DNA of 64,000 nucleotides, taken from positions 372,001 to 436,000 of the forward strand of contig NZ_VTUZ01000001.1 in assembly GCF_008369935.1 (NCBI RefSeq), in the 5' to 3' direction. Origin of the DNA: Paraburkholderia panacisoli (GTDB lineage: Bacteria > Pseudomonadota > Gammaproteobacteria > Burkholderiales > Burkholderiaceae). The notes below the pieces were generated by a model. It saw only the letters and a list, made by a program, of their open reading frames with translations, did no database searches and was not told where the DNA came from. The position numbers and the translations under genes were made by a program. Shown one piece after another: positions 59,297 through 64,000 of the stretch; the first letter of the stretch is position 1, and each line of letters begins with the position of its first letter.

Positions 59297-60139
59297 ATGA
59301 CTCAAACTGTGCTCCTTGCCCTCGATACCTCGACCGAATTCTGTTCGGTAGCGCTTCTGCGCGTCACCGTCGACGCCGCCGGCCAGACCGGCGCCGAACC
59401 CCGCTGCTGGGTCCGTCACGAGCAGACCGGTGCGGTTTCCAGCACGCGCCTGCTTCCCGCGATCCGCGAACTTTTCGCCGAGGCCGGCTTGAGCCTCGCG
59501 GACTGCGACGCGATCGCGTTCGGCGCCGGTCCCGGCTCGTTCACGGGCCTGCGCACGGCGACCGGCGTCGCCCAAGGGCTGGCGTTCGGCCTGAATCTGC
59601 CGGTCGTGCCGGTCAGCACGCTGCTGGCCTGCGCGGAAAGTGCGCGCCTGCGCGATCCGTCGGCGACGCGCGTGCTCGCTGCGCTCGACGCCCGCATGGA
59701 CGAGATCTATTGGGCCGACTACGCGTGGGACGACGCGCAATGCGAATGGCGCACCGTACAGACGGCGTCGCTCGATGTGCCGGAGCGGCTCGTTTTGCCC
59801 GCTGCGCCTTTCACGCTGGCCGGCAACGCTGCGGCCGCGTTCGGCGCGCGGCTGCCCGCGGTTGCGGCCGCGCGTACGGTCGACGGCGAAGCGCTGCCGC
59901 ATGCGCTGCCGCTCGCGCACGCGGCGCTGCGCGCGTTTCGCGCCGGCCGCACGGTGCCTGCCGACCAGGCCGCGCCGGAATACGTGCGCGACAAGGTCGC
60001 GCAGACCACGGCTGAACGGGTTGCGCAGAAGGCGGAAAAAGCTGCGTTGGCTGAGCAGGCCGCGCGGCACACGGCGCCTGTGCAGAACACGCACGACGGC
60101 GCTCCCCACGCCGCGCCTCACGGCGAGGGCCGGCAATGA
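59297..60139 (+). CDS. tsaB: tRNA threonylcarbamoyladenosine protein TsaB
   Basis: 280 aa from ATG 59297 (MTQTVLLALDTSTEFCSV). TsaB, the scaffold partner of TsaD in making t6A37 of ANN-decoding tRNAs. GAGPGSFTGLRTATGVAQGL is the conserved core loop. An Ala/Arg-rich C-terminal tail is longer than in E. coli (231 aa). Overlaps rimI by ATGA, so the two are translationally coupled. Confidence 0.95.
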   Translation: MTQTVLLALDTSTEFCSVALLRVTVDAAGQTGAEPRCWVRHEQTGAVSSTRLLPAIRELFAEAGLSLADCDAIAFGAGPGSFTGLRTATGVAQGLAFGLNLPVVPVSTLLACAESARLRDPSATRVLAALDARMDEIYWADYAWDDAQCEWRTVQTASLDVPERLVLPAAPFTLAGNAAAAFGARLPAVAAARTVDGEALPHALPLAHAALRAFRAGRTVPADQAAPEYVRDKVAQTTAERVAQKAEKAALAEQAARHTAPVQNTHDGAPHAAPHGEGRQ

Positions 60140-60630
60140 GCGGCGTGTTGCTCGCGGATCGCTACATGTCGCCGATGACCGAAGGCGATCTGGACGAGGT
60201 CGCCGCGATCGAGAAGATTGCTTATGAGTTTCCGTGGAGCCGGGGCAATTTCGGCGATTCGCTGCGCAATGGATATTTCGGCGTGTGTCTGCGGCACGTG
60301 ACCGGTACGCTGATCGGCTACTGCGTGCTGATGCCGGTGGTCGATGAAATGCATCTGCTCAATCTATGCGTGGCGCCCAGCGCGCAAGGCGCCGGCGCCG
60401 GGCTGGCGCTGCTGCGCGAGGCGGTGCGCATTACGCGCGGCGAAAAACTCGACGGCCTGCTGCTCGAAGTGCGGCCGTCGAATCATCGGGCGATCCGGCT
60501 CTACGAACGTTTCGGCTTTACGTCGATCGGCCGGCGCAAAAATTATTATCCGGCGCGGCATCGCAGCCGGGAGGACGCCATCGTGATGCGTTTCTCGTTT
60601 GCCACGGAGGGCGCAGATGGCGCTGCATGA
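60136..60630 (+). CDS. rimI: Ribosomal protein S18 alanine N-acetyltransferase RimI
   Basis: 164 aa from ATG 60136 overlapping tsaB by four bases. GNAT fold with FPWSRGNFGDSL at the start, motif A VAPSAQGAGAGLALLREAV and motif B RPSNHRAIRLYERFGF (EVRPSN typical of RimI). tsaB-rimI linkage is widespread. The UDG gene overlaps its last 14 bases. Confidence 0.94.
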   Translation: MSGVLLADRYMSPMTEGDLDEVAAIEKIAYEFPWSRGNFGDSLRNGYFGVCLRHVTGTLIGYCVLMPVVDEMHLLNLCVAPSAQGAGAGLALLREAVRITRGEKLDGLLLEVRPSNHRAIRLYERFGFTSIGRRKNYYPARHRSREDAIVMRFSFATEGADGAA

Positions 60631-61861
60631 CTCGGTACTGGAAGAGTTCGGACTCGCGCCGCTGTGGGTGCGTCGGGGGATGGCCGCGCAAACGGTCGAT
60701 GAAGCGGGTGTCGGGCAGGGCGCCGATGCGCTAGCCGGGCAGCCAGCGCGTCGTGACGATGCGCGCGGCGCGGCGGCAGGGGCAGGCAGTCTTACGCAGG
60801 ACATCCAGCGGCCCGCGTTTCGTGCCAGCGAGAGTCGGCAAGCCGATGCCGCGCCGGCGCAGAGCGAACGCCACGCCGCTGTTCGGGACGGACAGACGGC
60901 ATCGTCGGCCGGGACAGGCGAGCGGTTCGATGAACGTGAAGCATCGGTGCGTACGAGCGAGCCGTTGCGCTCCGCGCACGATGGCGAGCGCGGTGAGCGT
61001 CGTGTGCAACCTGCACAGGGCGACATGGCGCAAGAGCGCATGCAAGCCCCTGGTGACACGCCTGAGCCGCAAACGCAGCGCGAACCGGTGCGGCAATCCC
61101 AACTCGTGCAGCCATCCCTGCCCGAGCCGCGGGAGCAACCCGCGCAACGACAATCCCGCGCGGCCGAGCCCCCCGCATTCGACGCACCCCCCGACGACGA
61201 TTTCGCGTGGTTCGACGACTCGCCCGCTCACCCGCCGTCGGAAGCGCGCGGCGACACGCCCCAACTGCCAGCCATCCACACGCTCGACTGGGATGCGTTG
61301 AGCGAACGCGTCTCCGCCTGCCGGCTTTGCCGTCTGTGCGAGAAGCGCACGAACACCGTATTCGGTGTCGGCGATCGCAGCGCCGACTGGATGCTGATCG
61401 GCGAAGCGCCGGGCGAGAACGAGGACCGTCTGGGCGAACCGTTCGTCGGCCAGGCCGGCAAGCTGCTCGACAACATGCTGCGTTCGCTGACGCTCGCACG
61501 CGACACCAACGTCTACATCGCGAACGTGATCAAATGCCGCCCGCCCGGCAACCGCAATCCGGAGCCGGACGAAGTCGCGCGTTGCGAGCCGTACCTGCAA
61601 CGCCAGGTGTCGCTGGTCAAGCCGAAGCTGATTGTCGCGCTCGGGCGTTTTGCCGCGCAGAGTCTGCTGAAGACCGACGCGAGCATTTCGTCGCTGCGCG
61701 GCCGCGTGCACGAATACGAGGGCGTGCCGGTGATCGTCACCTATCACCCGGCGTATCTGCTGCGCAGCCTGCCCGACAAGGCGAAGGCCTGGGCCGACCT
61801 GTGCCTCGCGCGCGACACATGGCGCGCGGCCGGCGGCGCGCCGTCGAACGCGGCGAAGTGA
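60617..61861 (+). CDS. Uracil-DNA glycosylase, Fe-S type 4/5, with long N-terminal extension
   Basis: 414 aa from ATG 60617 (GGAGGGCGCAG upstream). The UDG domain starts near residue 220: Fe-S ligands C235, C238, C307 and C323 (CRLCRLCEKRTNTVFG), water-activating loop GEAPG (262-266) and HPAYLLR (377-383). It removes uracil from deaminated DNA. The first ~215 residues are Gln/Arg/Pro/Ala-rich and look disordered; ordinary members are ~200-230 aa. MALHDSVLEEFGLAPLW starts the extension and is well formed, so the start is secure. Confidence 0.9.
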   Translation: MALHDSVLEEFGLAPLWVRRGMAAQTVDEAGVGQGADALAGQPARRDDARGAAAGAGSLTQDIQRPAFRASESRQADAAPAQSERHAAVRDGQTASSAGTGERFDEREASVRTSEPLRSAHDGERGERRVQPAQGDMAQERMQAPGDTPEPQTQREPVRQSQLVQPSLPEPREQPAQRQSRAAEPPAFDAPPDDDFAWFDDSPAHPPSEARGDTPQLPAIHTLDWDALSERVSACRLCRLCEKRTNTVFGVGDRSADWMLIGEAPGENEDRLGEPFVGQAGKLLDNMLRSLTLARDTNVYIANVIKCRPPGNRNPEPDEVARCEPYLQRQVSLVKPKLIVALGRFAAQSLLKTDASISSLRGRVHEYEGVPVIVTYHPAYLLRSLPDKAKAWADLCLARDTWRAAGGAPSNAAK

Positions 61862-61867
61862 TCGGTG

Positions 61868-62917
61868 ATGGCCGCTGATGGACCGGCGGCGCGCATCGCT
61901 GCCGCCGCGCCCGATACTCACACCGCGTTGCGCGCCACGATGCTCGATAACCTGCTCGACACGTTGCGCGATGCGGCCGTGCGCGATCTGGCGTGGCTGC
62001 TGTTGAGCGCCGGCCTGCTACGTCCGCAACCCTCGCTGGGCGCACTCGCGAATCCATTCGATACACCCGAGGCACTGCAGGCAACCACCGACTGGCTGCG
62101 CGCGCTCGACGCCGCGCCGGCCCCGTTGCACCACGACCTCGCGGCGCCGCGCATCACGCGTCTTGGCCGCTACGCCGAACGGCTGCTCGGCTGGTTTCTG
62201 CAGCACGGACCGGCGGCGCGGCTCGTCGCGGCGGGCGTGCCGTTGCGGCGCGCGGGCGTCACGCTCGGCGAATGCGATTTTCTCGTGCAGACACGCGAGG
62301 GCGCGCGGCTGCATTGGGAGCTGGCGGTGAAGTGCTACCTGCATGCGGGCGACGGGCGCGCGCAGTTGGCGGACTACGTCGGTCCGAATCTGAAAGACCG
62401 GTTCGATCTGAAGCTTGCGCATCTGTTGAACCACCAGTTGCCGTTGAGCGCGCGCGAAGAGTTCGCGTCGGTCGGTTATGCGGGGCCGTGGACGCCGCAG
62501 ATGTTCATCAAAGGCTGGCTGTTTTACCGGCACGGCGAGACGCCGACGGATCCCGCCGAACTCGATCCGGCGCATGGGCGTGGCTGGTGGGTCACGCGCG
62601 GCGATTGGCCGGCTTTCGCGGCGGCGCATGCAACGAAGTGGCGGTTGCTGCCGCGGATGGAATGGCTTGCGCCGAGGCGCGCGGAGTTCGAAGGGATGCA
62701 GGAGGCGGAGCAGGCAAGCGAGCAATTTGACACCGCCGCCACGAGACCGCTTTACGTCGACGCGCAAGCTCTCGCTGCGCAGATATCACATCAACATGGA
62801 CCGACGATGGTCGCCGCTTTTGCCGAGGACAGCGCCGGCCGTCTGAGCGAATGCTCGCGCGGCTTCATCGTGCCGGACGAGTGGCCCGAGCAGGCGCGGA
62901 ACTATGCGCGGCAGTAA
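61868..62917 (+). CDS. DUF1853 family protein, possible nuclease fold
   Basis: 349 aa from ATG 61868 (a GTG one codon upstream is also possible), only 6 bp after the UDG stop and so in its operon. DUF1853 signature: LGECDFLVQTREGARLHWE with LAVKCYL. The acidic/lysine pattern D137...E151...K155 resembles the core of PD-(D/E)XK nucleases, although the spacing is not the standard E-x-K. FIKGWLFYRHGE and GWWVTRGDW are further conserved aromatic segments. No signal peptide. Function not established. Confidence 0.8.
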   Translation: MAADGPAARIAAAAPDTHTALRATMLDNLLDTLRDAAVRDLAWLLLSAGLLRPQPSLGALANPFDTPEALQATTDWLRALDAAPAPLHHDLAAPRITRLGRYAERLLGWFLQHGPAARLVAAGVPLRRAGVTLGECDFLVQTREGARLHWELAVKCYLHAGDGRAQLADYVGPNLKDRFDLKLAHLLNHQLPLSAREEFASVGYAGPWTPQMFIKGWLFYRHGETPTDPAELDPAHGRGWWVTRGDWPAFAAAHATKWRLLPRMEWLAPRRAEFEGMQEAEQASEQFDTAATRPLYVDAQALAAQISHQHGPTMVAAFAEDSAGRLSECSRGFIVPDEWPEQARNYARQ

Positions 62918-62995
62918 CGGCGCAGCAAGCAGCCGAACGGCAACGCCTTCCTCACGCCGCCATCTGATGCAACGGCTCAACGCCCATCCCCAGCT

Positions 62996-63802
62996 TCACC
63001 ACCACCGATAAAAATGATGCACTGGCCCGACGCCGCCACCGACGTCGAGTCGATCGCTCGCTTGCAGCGCGCCGGTCAGATAAAGTTTCGCGTCGGCCAC
63101 CGCGCTCGCCAGATCGTCGCGTTGCGGAATCAGCGCCGCAATCGCCGACGACAGCGTGCAGCCCGTCCCATGCGTGTTCTTCACCGGCACGCGTGGGCCG
63201 CCCAGACGCAGCGCGCCGCTATCCTGCACCAGCCAGTCCGGACTGTCAGCCGCGCTCAGATGGCCGCCCTTCATCAGCACCGCGCGTGCGCCGAGCGCGC
63301 GCAGCGCTTCGCCTTGTTCGACCATGCCGGCTTCGTCGGCGGCGGGCTGAACGCCGAGCAGCGCGGCGGCTTCCGGCAGATTGGGCGTCAGCACATCGGC
63401 GAGCGGCAGCAGCTCGTCACGCACCGCCGCGACCGCATCGGGCAGCAGTAACGCATGATTGCTCTTCGAGATCATCACCGTGTCGAGCACGATGTGCTTC
63501 GGCTTGTGACGGCGCAGCGCATCCGCGACCGCACGGGCGATAGGTGCGTTCGCAAGCATGCCGATCTTCACCGCGTCGATGCGGATGTCGTCGAACACCG
63601 CGTCGAGTTGCGCGGTGATGAAGTCCGGGTCCGGCGCATGAATCGCGGTCACGCCGCGCGTGTTCTGCGCGGTCAGCGCGGTGATCACGCTCGCGCCATA
63701 CGCGCCGAGCGCCGAGAAAGCCTTCAGATCGGCCTGAATGCCGGCGCCGCCGCCGGAGTCGGAGCCGGCGATCGTCAGCACATTGGGAATCGGTTGAGTC
63801 AT
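62996..63802 (-). CDS. thiD: Hydroxymethylpyrimidine/phosphomethylpyrimidine kinase ThiD
   Basis: 268 aa from ATG 63802 (a TTG two codons earlier is less likely). Ribokinase-like kinase that phosphorylates HMP and HMP-P in thiamine synthesis. GSDSGGGAGIQADLKAFSAL at the N-terminus and NTHGTGCTLSSAIAA with the anion hole near the C-terminus. Convergent with the DUF1853 gene. A perfect palindrome GACCCGCGCGGGTC (63848-63861) lies just upstream. Confidence 0.96.
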   Translation of the reverse strand: MTQPIPNVLTIAGSDSGGGAGIQADLKAFSALGAYGASVITALTAQNTRGVTAIHAPDPDFITAQLDAVFDDIRIDAVKIGMLANAPIARAVADALRRHKPKHIVLDTVMISKSNHALLLPDAVAAVRDELLPLADVLTPNLPEAAALLGVQPAADEAGMVEQGEALRALGARAVLMKGGHLSAADSPDWLVQDSGALRLGGPRVPVKNTHGTGCTLSSAIAALIPQRDDLASAVADAKLYLTGALQASDRLDVGGGVGPVHHFYRWW

Positions 63803-63859
63803 GGTCAAGCGAGGAGGAAGGAGGGCGCGGGCACGCGGTTCGAAAGCGACCCGCGCGGG

Positions 63860-64000
63860 TCAGTGCTTGGCTTCGCCGATCAGCGCGACCGAGTCGAACG
63901 CGCGCTGATTCGCCTGGTGGCGCCGCATCACGAACCACATCATCAGGCACACGAAGCTGCCGAACAGCACGATTACCGTGGCGACCGGCACGTCGAGCCA
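63860..64000 (-). CDS. Small membrane protein, 3' end
   Basis: The last 46 codons run in from the right edge: WLDVPVATVIVLFGSFVCLM gives one transmembrane helix, followed by a basic cytosolic part (MRRHQANQRA) ending IGEAKH. I do not recognise the protein. It lies 57 bp upstream of thiD in the same direction. Confidence 0.6.
   Translation of the reverse strand, partial: WLDVPVATVIVLFGSFVCLMMWFVMRRHQANQRAFDSVALIGEAKH

Overview
The window is high-GC, gene-dense chromosomal DNA. Protein sequence and gene order (kup, tex, dinG-type helicase, roxA/slyD, mutS, lplT, suhB, trmJ-cysE, lpxH-ppiB-ppiA, cysS, accA-tilS, lysC, yejABEF, gltX, aceB...aceA, tsaB-rimI-UDG, thiD) fit the main chromosome of a betaproteobacterium of the Burkholderia/Paraburkholderia group. 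This assignment rests on recognition of the proteins, not on a database search. No integrase, transposase, phage gene, CRISPR array or plasmid function was found, so the window is core genome with small accessory patches.

Layout. 1-8.3 kb: 3' end of the kup K+ transporter, tex (-), an exported coiled-coil protein, a DUF465 protein, a DinG/YoaA-type helicase, and a tiny Ala-rich lipoprotein. 8.5-16.9 kb: roxA-type ribosomal oxygenase diverging from slyD, an exported degenerate phosphoesterase-like gene overlapping the end of mutS, lplT and suhB. 17.4-29.5 kb: trmJ-cysE; a minus-strand group TPR-ppiA-ppiB-lpxH diverging from cysS-alkA-like; accA-tilS; lysC. 29.6-35.2 kb: tRNA-Ser, then a minus-strand catabolic cassette (MFS transporter, GH31 glycosidase, porin) behind a 630-bp AT-richer leader full of palindromes. 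35.5-44.7 kb: a small exported proline-rich protein, fabI (-), yejABEF peptide ABC importer, an NlpC/P60 hydrolase and a patatin-like lipoprotein.

45-50 kb: gltX followed by tRNA-Ala and two tandem tRNA-Glu/tRNA-Asp pairs, a GNAT acetyltransferase, an AraC-type regulator, an RraA-type protein and a gamma-glutamylcyclotransferase-like protein. 50.5-58.4 kb: both glyoxylate-shunt genes (aceB and aceA, minus strand) separated by a HAD dehalogenase, a LysR regulator and a universal stress protein, then a RhlE-type DEAD-box helicase. 58.9-64 kb: acyl-CoA-binding protein (-), tsaB-rimI-uracil-DNA glycosylase-DUF1853 as a tight + strand operon, thiD (-) and the 3' end of a small membrane protein gene.

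Themes. Translation and tRNA functions are frequent (gltX, cysS, tilS, trmJ, tsaB, rimI, roxA, six tRNAs). So are DNA and RNA maintenance (mutS, UDG, alkA-like, DinG-like, tex, rhlE) and envelope functions (lpxH, lplT, ppiA, porin, NlpC, patatin lipoprotein). I did not find a clear-cut new multi-gene system. The most interesting leads are a phosphoesterase-like exported protein that has lost the canonical metal ligands and overlaps mutS, the palindrome-rich control region of the GH31/MFS/porin cassette, a DUF1853 putative nuclease fold beside a DNA glycosylase, a DNA glycosylase with a histone-H1-like tail, and TTGCA-type elements upstream of both aceA and aceB.
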